In this document: piece after piece, positions 1-8,243 of the stretch
Numbering within the stretch: position 1 is the first letter of the stretch
How the letters are laid out: every line of letters begins with the position of its first letter
Notes under the pieces: model-generated
The model's database searches: none
What the model saw: the letters and a program-made list of their open reading frames with translations, nothing else
What the model was told of the DNA's origin: nothing
Position numbers and translations under genes: made by a program
Origin: Halobacteriales archaeon QH_7_66_36
GTDB lineage: Archaea; Halobacteriota; Halobacteria; Halobacteriales; Haloarculaceae
Assembly: GCA_003021175.1 (NCBI GenBank)
Contig: PXQV01000011.1
Span: 97,319-161,318, forward strand
Length of the DNA: 64,000 nt
Direction of reading: 5' to 3'

Positions 1-438
1 GCTGTCGTCGACGCCACCGACGAGCAGCGCCGCGCCGAACGGCCGTGCGCCGCCCGCCTGCGTGAACTCCTGAATGTAGCCGGTGACCTCCTTCGTCAGC
101 GACTCGACGTCGGCCGGTTCGCTGTAGCGGAGCCGCTCCACCTGCGCCTGCCGGCGTGCGACATCCACGAGCTGGCGGGCGTCGGCGACGTGGCCCGCGC
201 TGGCGACGCCGACGTGGTCGTCGGCCTTGTGAATCTTCTCGATGCTCTCCGCAACCTGAAGCGACGAGCGGAGTCGTCCGCCGGCCACGAAGACGACGCC
301 GTCCTCGAATCGGACGCCGACGGTCGGCGAGCCACGCTTCACCGCCTCGCGTGCGTACTCGACCTGATACAGCCGCCCGTCGGGGCTGAAGATGTTCGTT
401 CCGCGGTCGTACGCCTGCTGTTGTGAGTTACCCTGCAT
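1..438 (-). CDS. psmA: Proteasome alpha subunit, 3' part missing at window edge
   Basis: This is the first 146 residues of an archaeal 20S proteasome alpha subunit, which forms the outer rings and gate of the barrel. The visible N-terminus (MQGNSQQQAYDRGTNIFSPD followed by GRLYQVEYAREAVKRG) is the classic alpha-type gate and RPT-contact segment, and GSPTVGVRFEDGVVF starts the core fold. The ATG at 436-438 lies one base after the beta-subunit stop codon (440-442), so the two are translationally coupled in the order beta-alpha. The C-terminal part lies outside the window. The identity is not in doubt. Confidence 0.95.
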   Translation of the reverse strand, partial: MQGNSQQQAYDRGTNIFSPDGRLYQVEYAREAVKRGSPTVGVRFEDGVVFVAGGRLRSSLQVAESIEKIHKADDHVGVASAGHVADARQLVDVARRQAQVERLRYSEPADVESLTKEVTGYIQEFTQAGGARPFGAALLVGGVDDS

Positions 439-439
439 G

Positions 440-1081
440 TTAGATCTCCTCCGCGTCGATTTCTCCGGTGTCGATGCCTTCCTCGGTGATGCGTGCGACC
501 ATCGCGCCGTTGCCGGAGGCGGTGTCGCGGGCGCTCGCTGCCTCGATGGCGTCGAGCGCGACCTCCTCTGCCTCGTCCATCGTGAGGTCCTCGTCGTAGC
601 CGCCTTCGAGCACGCCGTAGGCCATCTGCATCCCGGAGCCTGTTGAGCCGTAGGTGTCCTCCATCTTCCCGCCGAGCGGGTCGAGTTCGAACAGCCGCGG
701 CCCCTCGCTGTCGACGCCGCCCAGCAGCGGGACGACGCGCATGCCGCGGATCGTGTTCGCCGCGGCCGAGGCCAGCGCTTCCATGCTCATGTCGTCGCCG
801 CGGCGCGTCTCGTACAGCGAGGACTGCGCGCGCAACTGGTCGGCGAACGTCTGGCCGTCCCCGACGCCACCCGAGATGGTGATGGCGGCGTTCGGGTGAA
901 CCTCGATGATCTTGTCGGCCGACTTGTTCGAGACGAACCGGCCGCCGAGACTCGCCCGGCGGTCGGTGGCGAGCACGATCCCGTCGTCGGCGACGATACC
1001 GACGGTGGTCGTCCCCGTCTTCAACTCCTCAGGTGCGCCGTCCGTGGCACCCTTACCTGAAGTGAATCTATCCATACACAC
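440..1081 (-). CDS. psmB: Proteasome beta subunit (catalytic)
   Basis: A 213-residue catalytic subunit of the 20S proteasome. About 24 residues of propeptide (MCMDRFTSGKGATDGAPEEL) precede KTGTTTVGIVADDG; autocleavage before the first Thr of TTTVG would expose the nucleophile, as in other archaeal beta subunits. The family residues D (ATDRRASLG) and K (NKSADKIIEV) follow at the usual distances. A second in-frame ATG at residue 3 is an equally possible start. The gene sits directly before psmA and shares its transcript. The propeptide is rather short compared with Haloferax-type subunits. Confidence 0.95.
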   Translation of the reverse strand: MCMDRFTSGKGATDGAPEELKTGTTTVGIVADDGIVLATDRRASLGGRFVSNKSADKIIEVHPNAAITISGGVGDGQTFADQLRAQSSLYETRRGDDMSMEALASAAANTIRGMRVVPLLGGVDSEGPRLFELDPLGGKMEDTYGSTGSGMQMAYGVLEGGYDEDLTMDEAEEVALDAIEAASARDTASGNGAMVARITEEGIDTGEIDAEEI

Positions 1082-1440
1082 ACGAAGGGCGGGGGGACTG
1101 AAATACCCTTGCTAACGTCGGCTTTAGCCCGACGACGAAAGTGCTATACGGCCACGCGGGACCGCCCGACAGGTCGGCTTGGGACCGGTCATCTGTCTCC
1201 GCTCCGACGCCCGAGAGGTGCAGGTGACGACGCTCGCGGCGGCCGTCGGTATCGTCTGCGGACTCGCCTACGTGGCCGAGTTTCGGGACGGGCGCGTCAG
1301 GTGGGTAGAGCCGGTGGTCGCATCCGCCTGGTGAGCGTCGCGGTCATGCCGAGGGCTATCGGGGCCGTGCTGGGTGACTCCTGCCGAGTACCTGAGAGCC
1401 ATTGAAAAGCGTTAAACGGCGCGGTCACTCACCGACGTGC
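1082..1440. other. Divergent intergenic region, no secure gene
   Basis: 359 bp between psmB (leftward) and the zinc-finger gene (rightward). An AT-rich stretch at about 1091-1110 could hold the psmB promoter, and GTTAAA near 1411-1416 lies about 27 nt before the ATG at 1441. A 37-codon GTG-started frame at 1218-1334 would encode a short hydrophobic peptide (starting MQVTTLAAAVGIVCGLAYVA), but there is no ribosome-binding site or recognisable family, so I do not call it. Confidence 0.4.
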
Positions 1441-1620
1441 ATGAGCGATACTGAGCAGAAGCGCGCACGCAAGTGCATCTCCTGCGGGATCAACATCTCG
1501 GGGACAGCCGCCGCCCGGTTCGCCTGTCCGGTCTGCGGACAGGAGATCTGCCGCTGTGCGAAGTGCCGCAAGCAGAGCAACCTCTACGAGTGCCCGGACT
1601 GCGGGTTCACGGGGCCGTAA
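1441..1620 (+). CDS. Two-zinc-finger micro-protein (HVO_2753-like)
   Basis: A 59-residue protein with four CPxCG-like half-sites: CISCG (residues 12-16), CPVCG, CRCAKC and CPDCG close to the C-terminus. These are enough to build two zinc fingers in a protein with almost no other sequence. Size, spacing and the ending CPDCGFTGP match, from memory, the Haloferax volcanii micro-protein HVO_2753, reported to affect swarming and biofilm formation. The ATG at 1441 was chosen over an upstream in-frame ATG at 1402 because the family starts here and a TATA-like motif lies about 27 nt before it. The next gene starts 2 nt after the stop, so it is co-transcribed with EF1-beta. Confidence 0.9.
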   Translation: MSDTEQKRARKCISCGINISGTAAARFACPVCGQEICRCAKCRKQSNLYECPDCGFTGP

Positions 1621-1621
1621 A

Positions 1622-1888
1622 ATGGGGAAAGTCGCCGTCAAACTCAAGATCATGCCGGAGGACCCGGAGGTCGACCTCGACGCCCTGCAGGAGCGTCTCG
1701 AAGGGTCGCTCCCCGAGGGTGCGAAGATTCAGGGCTTCGAGCGCGACGACGTGGCGTTCGGCCTCGTCGCGCTCCTCCCGACGGTCGTCGTCCCCGACGA
1801 CGCCGGCGGCAGCGAGGCCGTCGAGGAGGCGTTCGGCGGCGTCGAGGGCGTCGAGTCCATCGCCGTCGAATCACAGGGTCGCCTGTAA
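1622..1888 (+). CDS. ef1b: Elongation factor 1-beta (aEF1B)
   Basis: An 88-residue guanine-nucleotide exchange factor for aEF1A, essentially only the C-terminal catalytic domain of eukaryotic EF1[21 protein letters not shown] followed by [13 protein letters not shown] and a final [14 protein letters not shown] are typical of the archaeal family, as is the length. It begins one base after the TAA of the zinc-finger gene, a linkage common in haloarchaea. Confidence 0.95.
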   Translation: MGKVAVKLKIMPEDPEVDLDALQERLEGSLPEGAKIQGFERDDVAFGLVALLPTVVVPDDAGGSEAVEEAFGGVEGVESIAVESQGRL

Positions 1889-1980
1889 CGCGGCTCGCGG
1901 TGTGACGCTTCTTTCCGTCGCAACGCTCACTCGGTAGCCGGTAGGCCGGTCACGGGCTGGTCGCGGCACCGTAACGCACG

Positions 1981-1988
1981 TTTTATAA
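1981..1988 (+). promoter_or_regulatory. TATA box of rpl21e operon
   Basis: TTTTATAA centred about 33 nt before the ATG at 2018. Transcription would begin at or a few nt before that ATG, giving a nearly leaderless mRNA. This placement excludes the upstream in-frame ATG at 1991, which would lie before the transcript start. Confidence 0.65.
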
Positions 1989-2017
1989 CGATGACCAAGT
2001 TACACAAAACTACGATT

Positions 2018-2314
2018 ATGCCGAGTTCAAACGGTCCACTCGAAGGCACCCGGGACAAGCTACAGAACAAGCCGCGCGACCGCGGCACCTCGCCGCCCCA
2101 GCAGACCGTCGAGTCGTTCGAGACGGGCGACAAGGTTCACCTCCGGATCGACCCGTCCGTCCCCGACGGCCGATTCCACGCCCGCTTCAACGGCCACACC
2201 GGAGAGGTCGAGGGTGAGCAGGGCCGGGCGTACAAGGTCGAGATCACCGACGGCGGGAAGCCGAAGACGCTCATCGTGAACCCCGCCCACCTCCACCGGC
2301 AGTCGAACGAGTAA
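2018..2314 (+). CDS. rpl21e: 50S ribosomal protein L21e
   Basis: A 98-residue large-subunit protein. The N-terminus [20 protein letters not shown] and the central SH3-like part ([20 protein letters not shown] then FNGHTGEV) are the L21e signature, and the protein is basic at its start, as expected for an rRNA-binding tail. The stop codon overlaps the start of the next gene (TAATG), so it is coupled to the RNA polymerase subunit gene. This L21e-Rpo4-DUF655-KsgA order recurs widely in archaea. Confidence 0.96.
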   Translation: MPSSNGPLEGTRDKLQNKPRDRGTSPPQQTVESFETGDKVHLRIDPSVPDGRFHARFNGHTGEVEGEQGRAYKVEITDGGKPKTLIVNPAHLHRQSNE

Positions 2315-2670
2315 TGACGATCTTCAAGGAGATCGTCGACGAGGAGTATCTGACGACGGGCGAGGTGAAGGAGGCGCTCGCGGAGATCGAAGAGGAGCGC
2401 GCTCTCGCCGAGGACCGCGAGATGCCGTACGAGCTGGCCCGCGCCGTCGACCACGCCAACCGGTTCGCCGACCTCGACGCCGAGGAGGCGGCGGAACTGG
2501 TCGAAGAGCTTCACGAGCTGGAGAAGGTCGACGAGCCGACCGCCTACAAGATCGCGAACCTGCTGCCCGCGGACCGCGACGAGCTGCGTGCCATCTACGC
2601 GCAGGAGCGGTACTCGCTGTCGGGCGACGAACTCGACGACATCCTCAACGTCGTCGCGCAGTACGCCTGA
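2314..2670 (+). CDS. rpo4: RNA polymerase subunit Rpo4 (RpoF)
   Basis: 118 residues, Rpb4 family. In archaea it pairs with Rpo7 to form the stalk of RNA polymerase. The N-terminal [20 protein letters not shown] and the C-terminal helical domain with VDEPTAYKIANLLPADRDEL are characteristic (the HRDC-like Rpb4 core). It starts inside the L21e stop codon. Strongly acidic, as expected for a halophile. Confidence 0.93.
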   Translation: MTIFKEIVDEEYLTTGEVKEALAEIEEERALAEDREMPYELARAVDHANRFADLDAEEAAELVEELHELEKVDEPTAYKIANLLPADRDELRAIYAQERYSLSGDELDDILNVVAQYA

Positions 2671-2681
2671 GCGCGGCGGAA

Positions 2682-2690
2682 TTTTAAATA
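2682..2690 (+). promoter_or_regulatory. TATA box of the DUF655 gene
   Basis: TTTTAAATA centred about 27 nt before the ATG at 2713, which predicts a leaderless transcript starting at that ATG. It decides the start in favour of 2713 over the in-frame GTG at 2707. Confidence 0.65.
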
Positions 2691-2712
2691 CGCCCTCCAC
2701 ATATCAGTGCGT

Positions 2713-3297
2713 ATGAGTACTGCCGAGAGCGACGAGCGCGTCGAGACGGTCGTGCTGGACGTGCTGCCGAACGGCCGTCCCGACGACGACCGACCGCCGT
2801 CGCGGAAGGACCCGCTCGCGTACGCCCTCGGTGTCGACGAGTTCGGTCTATACGAACTGATACTATCGGACGACGCACACGTCTTGGTCGGCCGGCGACT
2901 CGTCGTCGAGCCACGCGACGAACGCGACGAACAGATCGTCGCCGTCCGAGACGCGTCGTACGACGACATCTCCGGCGCGGCACAGTCAGAGTTGGAGTAC
3001 GCGGTCGAGGAGCTGATCGAGGCGGACGAACGGCGGTTCGTCGACTTCTACAACGAGGCGCAGCCGATCACGCTCCGACTCCACCAGCTGAATCTCCTGC
3101 CGGGTATCGGGAAGAAGCTCCGCAACGACATCCTCGACGAGCGGAAGCGAGAGCCGTTCGACGCCTTCGAGGACATCGCGGAGCGCGTCTCCGGTCTCCA
3201 CCACCCGAAGGACGTGCTCGTGGAGCGCATCACCGAGGAACTCCGCGAAGACGATCTGAAGTACCGCATCTTCGCTCGCGGCGAGAACGAGGCGTGA
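2713..3297 (+). CDS. DUF655 family protein (predicted RNA-binding)
   Basis: A 194-residue member of DUF655, an archaeal family of unproven function that is consistently located between RNA polymerase or L21e genes and ksgA. The C-terminal half carries a helix-hairpin-helix-like segment (QLNLLPGIGKKLRNDILDER, about residues 127-146) that suggests nucleic-acid binding. The N-terminal half resembles an OB-type beta domain. Its neighbours imply a role in ribosome biogenesis or RNA metabolism, which is inference only. Confidence 0.85.
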   Translation: MSTAESDERVETVVLDVLPNGRPDDDRPPSRKDPLAYALGVDEFGLYELILSDDAHVLVGRRLVVEPRDERDEQIVAVRDASYDDISGAAQSELEYAVEELIEADERRFVDFYNEAQPITLRLHQLNLLPGIGKKLRNDILDERKREPFDAFEDIAERVSGLHHPKDVLVERITEELREDDLKYRIFARGENEA

Positions 3298-3318
3298 CGG
3301 CCGGCGAACTCGTGAAGC

Positions 3319-3326
3319 CTTTTTAG
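3319..3326 (+). promoter_or_regulatory. Possible TATA box of ksgA
   Basis: CTTTTTAG lies about 26 nt before the GTG at 3349. The spacing fits a leaderless promoter, although the match to the haloarchaeal TATA consensus is only partial. Confidence 0.4.
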
Positions 3327-3348
3327 TAGCGACGGCGAACGACGGATA

Positions 3349-4188
3349 GTGACCGAACGCAAGCGTCGTGATCCGGACGCGCTCATCGGGCGAGCGAAGC
3401 GGGGGAACCCGGACGCAGACCAGCATTTCCTCGTGGACGACCGCGTGCTCGACCGGATACCGACGTATCTGCCCGCCGACGCCGACCGAAGCCACGTGCT
3501 GGAGATCGGTGGCGGTGCGGGCGCGCTCACCGACCGCCTGCTCGCGGCCGGCGACCGCGTCACCGTCGTTGAGCGTGACCCCGACCTCGCGGCGTTTCTC
3601 CGCGAGGAGTTCGCCGAGGCCGTCGCCGCCGACCGACTGACCGTCGTGACGGGCGACGCCTTGGAGGTCGAACTCCCCGAGTTCACCGTCTGCGTCTCGA
3701 ATCTCCCGTACGGCGTCTCCTCGGAGATAGCCTTCCGGGTGTTGCCGACCGGCCGACCGCTGGTGTTGATGTTCCAGCGGGAGTTCGCCGAGCGGATGGC
3801 CGCCGACGCCGGCGACGACGAGTACGGCCGGCTCTCCGTCACGGCGGGCCACTACGCCGGTGTCGACCTTGTCGAGACGGTGCCGAAGGAGGCGTTCGAC
3901 CCGCGGCCGCGCGTCGAGAGCGCGCTCATCCGGTGTACGCCCCGAGAGCCGGCGTACACCGTCCCCGACGAGGCGTTCTTCCTCGATTTCGTCACGGCGT
4001 GTTTCACACAGCGGCGCAAGACGATGCGAAACGCCGCCCGCAACACCGCTCACATCTCCGGGCTGGATGACCCCGAGGCGGTCGTCAACGCGGCCAACGA
4101 GGAACTCATGTCGAAGCGGGCCGGCAACGTCACGCCTGCCGAGTTCGCCGAACTGGCCGCGCTCGCGTGGGAGGTGGGCGAGCCGTGA
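3349..4188 (+). CDS. ksgA: 16S rRNA dimethyladenosine transferase KsgA/Dim1
   Basis: A 279-residue SAM-dependent enzyme that dimethylates the two adjacent adenosines in the 3' hairpin of 16S rRNA, a late checkpoint in small-subunit assembly. The SAM loop LEIGGGAGAL is at residues 51-60 and the catalytic NLPY at 118-121. The C-terminal helical domain (FLDFVTACFTQRRKTMRNAA) is that of Dim1. GTG start, with GTGA overlap into the following channel gene. The length is typical. Confidence 0.94.
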   Translation: MTERKRRDPDALIGRAKRGNPDADQHFLVDDRVLDRIPTYLPADADRSHVLEIGGGAGALTDRLLAAGDRVTVVERDPDLAAFLREEFAEAVAADRLTVVTGDALEVELPEFTVCVSNLPYGVSSEIAFRVLPTGRPLVLMFQREFAERMAADAGDDEYGRLSVTAGHYAGVDLVETVPKEAFDPRPRVESALIRCTPREPAYTVPDEAFFLDFVTACFTQRRKTMRNAARNTAHISGLDDPEAVVNAANEELMSKRAGNVTPAEFAELAALAWEVGEP

Positions 4189-5339
4189 CGCTCGGACAGA
4201 CCGGGCTGCTCGACGCTCCCTCCGAGCAGACGGTCGCCTCGCTGCTCATTCTGCTCGGATATCTGCTCGTAACCGGCGCTATCTACGCCGTCGGCGAGCT
4301 GATAAAACAGCGACTCGCCAACGAGTCCACGGAGGCGTTACAAACGCTCGCCGGGATGGTCGCCGCTATCGTCGCCGGGGCGGCACTCGTCAACGTGTGG
4401 AACCAGACCGACGCGGTCGTGACGGCGTTGGAGAACATCAAACCCAGCGTCGACGCGCTCGTCCGTGGGCTCATCGCGCTGCTTGCGGTCGGTGTCACCT
4501 ACACGCTGACGCGCATCACGAAGCGGTTCGTTCAGGTGAGCGAGGACCGAGACGCCATCTCCCGCCACCAGCGCGAGATACTCCACCACGTCGTGCAGAT
4601 CGCTCTGTTCGTCCCCGCGTTCCTGTTCGTCCTCGGGCTGTTCAAGGTCGGGGCGGGCAACGTACTCCTGTCTGCGAGCGTGCTCGGTGTCGTCTTCGGC
4701 TTCGCGGCGAGACAGACGCTCGGGGCGGTCCTCGCGGGGTTCGTCCTCCTCTTCTCGCGGCCCTTCGAGCTGGGCGACTGGGTCGAGATAGCCGACCACG
4801 AGGGCGTCGTCACGGACATCACCATCGTCAACACGGAGGTCCGGACGTTCGACGACGAACTGGTGTTGTTGCCGAACGACGAGATCACCCAGCGTGCCGT
4901 CATAAACCGGACGAAGAGCGACCGGCTCCGGGTGCAGGTCGACGTGGGCGTCGACTACGGGACCGACGTGGAACACGCGATGAGCGTGGCGGCCGAGGCG
5001 ATGGCCGAGGTCGACGTCGTCGAGTCACAGCCGAACCCGGACGTGGTGGTGGAGTCGTTCGGTGACAGCGCGGTCGTATTGACGCTCCGGTTTTACATCA
5101 CCAACCCGAGCATTCGGCGGAAGTGGGACGCACAGAACGCCGTCATGGAGCGAGTCAAGACGGCCTTCGAGCGGGAGGGGATCACCATCCCGTTCCCACA
5201 GCGGGTGCTCTCCGGTCGCGAGCGGGCCGGCGGACTCGCGGTGCGTGACGTCGAAGAGGGGAGCGACGACCCGGAGCGAACGACCGAGCAGATGACCACC
5301 GACGGCGGCGACGAGGATGGCGGTAGCGGAGATGAGTGA
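4185..5339 (+). CDS. mscS: MscS-type mechanosensitive channel
   Basis: A 384-residue membrane protein with about four N-terminal transmembrane helices (roughly residues 15-37, 55-75, 88-108 and 127-150) and then the pore-lining helix and MscS core (GFAARQTLGAVLAGFVLLFS, then RPFELGDWVEI and VLLPNDEI). A soluble alpha-beta domain and a very acidic tail end the chain. It would open under membrane tension and release solutes in osmotic downshock. The GTG at 4185 overlaps the ksgA stop, which supports this start over 4167. Confidence 0.9.
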   Translation: MTLGQTGLLDAPSEQTVASLLILLGYLLVTGAIYAVGELIKQRLANESTEALQTLAGMVAAIVAGAALVNVWNQTDAVVTALENIKPSVDALVRGLIALLAVGVTYTLTRITKRFVQVSEDRDAISRHQREILHHVVQIALFVPAFLFVLGLFKVGAGNVLLSASVLGVVFGFAARQTLGAVLAGFVLLFSRPFELGDWVEIADHEGVVTDITIVNTEVRTFDDELVLLPNDEITQRAVINRTKSDRLRVQVDVGVDYGTDVEHAMSVAAEAMAEVDVVESQPNPDVVVESFGDSAVVLTLRFYITNPSIRRKWDAQNAVMERVKTAFEREGITIPFPQRVLSGRERAGGLAVRDVEEGSDDPERTTEQMTTDGGDEDGGSGDE

Positions 5340-5928
5340 CCGCGCCGACGCCGGCGACGAGACGACGGTGTACCAGCCGGCGGAGGATTCGCGCCTGCTC
5401 GCCGAGGCGGCAGTCGAACGGGTGGGAGACGACGAGCGCGTGCTCGAAGTCGGCACCGGCTCCGGCTACGTCGCCGGCCGAGTCGCGGCGGAGACGGACG
5501 CGGCCGTCGTCGCGAGCGACCTGAACCCGCACGCCTGTCGCGCGGTGCGGGAGACGGCACGGTCAGAGGGGGTCGCTCTCCCCGTCGCTCGGGGGAATCT
5601 CACCCATCCGTTCCGAGCGGGAGCGTTCGACCGCGTCCTGTTCAACCCGCCGTATCTCCCCTACGACCCGGACGCGGCACGGGACGACTGGATGGAGCGG
5701 GCGCTGACGGGCGGCGAGACGGGCCGAGAGGTGATCGAGGCGTTTCTGGACGACGTGGGCCGGGTGCTCGCGCCCGAGGGCCGCGTCCTCCTCCTCGTCT
5801 CGACGCTGACCGACATCGAGGCGGTGGCCGCCTACGCGGCCGACCGGAGGCTCGCCGCGACCACGGCCCGCGAGGAGTCGTTCCCGTTCGAGCGACTCGC
5901 GGCGTTGTCGATAACTCCAGAGCATTAG
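5332..5928 (+). CDS. HemK2/PrmC-type N5-glutamine methyltransferase
   Basis: 198 residues. SAM motif EVGTGSGYVAGR is at about 39-50 and the amide-methylating signature NPPY at 105-108. The short archaeal form without the bacterial N-terminal domain corresponds to HemK2/Mtq2, which methylates the GGQ glutamine of the class I release factor aRF1. The ATG at 5332 lies inside the end of mscS, so it is translated from the same mRNA. A tRNA or protein target other than aRF1 cannot be excluded from sequence. Confidence 0.85.
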   Translation: MSDRADAGDETTVYQPAEDSRLLAEAAVERVGDDERVLEVGTGSGYVAGRVAAETDAAVVASDLNPHACRAVRETARSEGVALPVARGNLTHPFRAGAFDRVLFNPPYLPYDPDAARDDWMERALTGGETGREVIEAFLDDVGRVLAPEGRVLLLVSTLTDIEAVAAYAADRRLAATTAREESFPFERLAALSITPEH

Positions 5929-5972
5929 TCTCCTTCGGAAATATTAAGCCACGGTATGACGAATGGAGGGTA

Positions 5973-6968
5973 ATGACGGAACTAGTCGCGACGACACCCG
6001 GAATATTCCCGTTACCCGACTGGGCGAAAGATGAGCTATCGGACCTGAAGGGCCACCAGAAATCCGATCTCGTCTCCGGCGACGAGGGCGAGGCGATCAC
6101 CGCGGCCTACGACGAGGTGCGCGCGGAGTTGATCGAGACACAGCAGGACGCCGGCCTTGACCGCATCGTCGAGGGGCAGGGTCGCTGGGACGACAACCTC
6201 GCGCATCCGCTCGCCGTCCACGACAACGTGGAGACGCGCGGCATCGTCCGCTACTACGACAACAACAACTTCTACCGCGACCCGGTCGTGACCGGCCCGC
6301 TGACAGAGAGCGGTGACGTCGCCGGCGAACTCGACGCGACCGCAGCGCAGACGGACGGGCTACAGGCCGTCCTGCCGGGTCCGTACACACTGGCAGAGTT
6401 GGCGACCGACGAGCAGTACGGCGACGAGGCCGCGTTCCTCGACGCGATCGCGGAGTTCCTCGCCGGCGAGGCCGCCGCGTTCCCCGACCACGAGACATTG
6501 TTCCTGCTCGAACCCTCGCTCGTGACCGACGCGCCCGGCGACGGCCGCGACGCGCAGGCCAGCGAGGCTATCGACACGGTCGCAGCTGCGGTGGACAGTG
6601 AGGTCGTCGTCCATCCGTTCTACGGCGCGGTCGACGAGAAGGTGTACGCGCACCTGATGGACGCGGACGTGGACGCAATCGGCTTCGACCTCGTGAGCGA
6701 CCACGACGCCAACGTCTACAACGCACAGGAGTACGGGACGAAGTCGGGCGTGGCGCTCGGCGTCGTCGACGGCCAGAACACGCTCGTCGAGGACCCGGCG
6801 ACGGTCCGCGAGCGGTTCGACTGGTTCGACGAGCAGATCCCCGCCGAGGCGTTCGAGACGGCGTATCTGACGAGCAACACGGAGCTGTTCTATCTGCCCG
6901 TCAACAAGGCGGTCGCGAAGATGGAGACGCTTGCGACCGCGGCGGACCTCGAGGAGGTGGAAGCATGA
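5973..6968 (+). CDS. MetE-like protein lacking zinc ligands (paralogue of MetE core)
   Basis: 331 residues with the cobalamin-independent methionine synthase barrel: GPYTLAELATDEQYG corresponds to GPYTLANWS in the next gene, and the ending YLTSNTELFYLPVNKAVAKM corresponds to the core region SPDCGLKLLPREIAYGKM. It contains no cysteine at all, so the H-x-C and Cys zinc ligands that activate homocysteine are absent. It may act as a partner, corresponding to the N-terminal half of long MetE, or on another methyl donor. An AT-rich promoter (AAATATTAA, about 5939-5947) and GGAGGG ahead of the ATG suggest a leadered mRNA. Overlaps the next gene by ATGA. Confidence 0.8.
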   Translation: MTELVATTPGIFPLPDWAKDELSDLKGHQKSDLVSGDEGEAITAAYDEVRAELIETQQDAGLDRIVEGQGRWDDNLAHPLAVHDNVETRGIVRYYDNNNFYRDPVVTGPLTESGDVAGELDATAAQTDGLQAVLPGPYTLAELATDEQYGDEAAFLDAIAEFLAGEAAAFPDHETLFLLEPSLVTDAPGDGRDAQASEAIDTVAAAVDSEVVVHPFYGAVDEKVYAHLMDADVDAIGFDLVSDHDANVYNAQEYGTKSGVALGVVDGQNTLVEDPATVRERFDWFDEQIPAEAFETAYLTSNTELFYLPVNKAVAKMETLATAADLEEVEA

Positions 6969-8032
6969 CGCGAGAACAGCTCCGTCCCGACGACCACCCG
7001 AACGAGCATTTCCTGCTCACGACGGTCGTCGGCTCGTACCCCAAACCAAAGTGGCTCAACCGCGCCGACGAGCTCCATGAGGACCACGACCACGACTTCG
7101 GCGACGAACAGCTGCGCGAGGCCCACGACGACGCCGCCCGCCTCATCACGCACGAACACGAGCGAGCCGGCGTGGACGCCGTCGTCGACGGCGAGATGCG
7201 CCGCAACGAGATGGTGGAGTTCTTCGCCGAGCGCATCGACGGCTACGAGTTCAACGGCCCGGTGAAGGTGTGGGGCCACAACTACTTCGACAAGCCCAGC
7301 GTGTCGAGCGAGGTGGAGTACGACGAGCCGTGGCTCGTCGACGAGTTCGAGTTCACCGCGAGCGTGGCGAACCGGCCGGTGAAGGTGCCCATCACCGGCC
7401 CGTACACGCTCGCCAACTGGTCGTTCAACGAGGCCTACGAGGACGAGGAGACGCTGGCGTACGACCTCGCGGACCTCGTCAACGAGGAGATAGAGCGGCT
7501 GGTCGCGGCCGGCGCGCGCTACATCCAGATCGACGAGCCGGCGCTCGCAACGACCCCGGACGATTACGCCGTCGTGGGCGAGTGTCTGGAGCGCATCGCC
7601 GACGACATCCCCGAGGAGGTCCGCATCGGCCTCCACGTCTGTTACGGCGACTACTCGCGGGTCTACCCCGAGATCAACGAGTTCCCCATCGACGAGTTCG
7701 ACGTGGAACTCTGCAACGGCGAGTACGAACAGCTCGATGTGTTCGCCGACGGCGAGTTCGGGCCGGACCTCGCGCTGGGCGTCGTCGACGCCCACACGGC
7801 CGAGATCGAGCCCGTCGCGGAGATAAAGGAGAACATCAAGAAGGGCTTCGAGATCGTCCCGCCGGAGCAGCTCACCGTCAGCCCGGACTGCGGGCTGAAG
7901 CTCCTCCCGCGGGAGATCGCGTACGGCAAGATGGAGAACATGGTGCAGGCCGCCCGTAAGATCGAGGCGGAACTCGACGCCGGCGAGGTCGACGTTGGCT
8001 TCGCGGGGACGGCTGCGCCGGCTGACGACTGA
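6965..8032 (+). CDS. metE: Methionine synthase, cobalamin-independent type (MetE core)
   Basis: A 355-residue catalytic MetE barrel that methylates homocysteine to methionine. The zinc site is complete: His224-x-Cys226 (GLHVCYGDYS), Glu248 and Cys309 (SPDCGL), with the spacing of Escherichia coli MetE His641, Cys643, Glu665 and Cys726. The N-terminal half of the 750-residue bacterial enzyme is absent from this chain but has a relative in the preceding, overlapping gene. The methyl donor in haloarchaea is not settled by sequence (a tetrahydropterin-type carrier or methylcobalamin). Confidence 0.9.
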   Translation: MTREQLRPDDHPNEHFLLTTVVGSYPKPKWLNRADELHEDHDHDFGDEQLREAHDDAARLITHEHERAGVDAVVDGEMRRNEMVEFFAERIDGYEFNGPVKVWGHNYFDKPSVSSEVEYDEPWLVDEFEFTASVANRPVKVPITGPYTLANWSFNEAYEDEETLAYDLADLVNEEIERLVAAGARYIQIDEPALATTPDDYAVVGECLERIADDIPEEVRIGLHVCYGDYSRVYPEINEFPIDEFDVELCNGEYEQLDVFADGEFGPDLALGVVDAHTAEIEPVAEIKENIKKGFEIVPPEQLTVSPDCGLKLLPREIAYGKMENMVQAARKIEAELDAGEVDVGFAGTAAPADD

Positions 8033-8085
8033 TCGATCCGACTGCCGCACGGCCGGGGCGGACGACTGACGGGCGGTCGAGCAGC

Positions 8086-8149
8086 GAGGTGGCGAAGCCA
8101 CCTCGGGCAGTCGGCGCAGAGCGCCGACGACAGCGCGACGGCGAAGCCG
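8086..8149. repeat. Three tandem GC-rich hairpins downstream of metE
   Basis: In the 211-bp gap between metE and the next gene lie three consecutive dyads. GAGGTGGC/GCCACCTC has a GAA loop (8086-8104), GTCGGCGC/GCGCCGAC has an AGA loop (8110-8128), and CGGC/GCCG has a GAA loop (8139-8149). They could act as a transcript end or mRNA-stabilising structure. No T-run follows. Nothing else is seen in the gap. Confidence 0.55.
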
Positions 8150-8243
8150 CCCCGGACCACGATTCGACGCCATTCTTCGACGACCGTCTGCGAGGGCCGT
8201 CGCATACCCAACGAGTCAAGTCCCCTCAGTGGCAAGGCCGGCC

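Noticed and set aside
1218..1334. 37-codon hydrophobic micro-ORF before the zinc-finger gene
   Set aside because: No ribosome-binding site, no homologue recalled, and a GTG start in GC-rich DNA; mentioned only in the intergenic entry.
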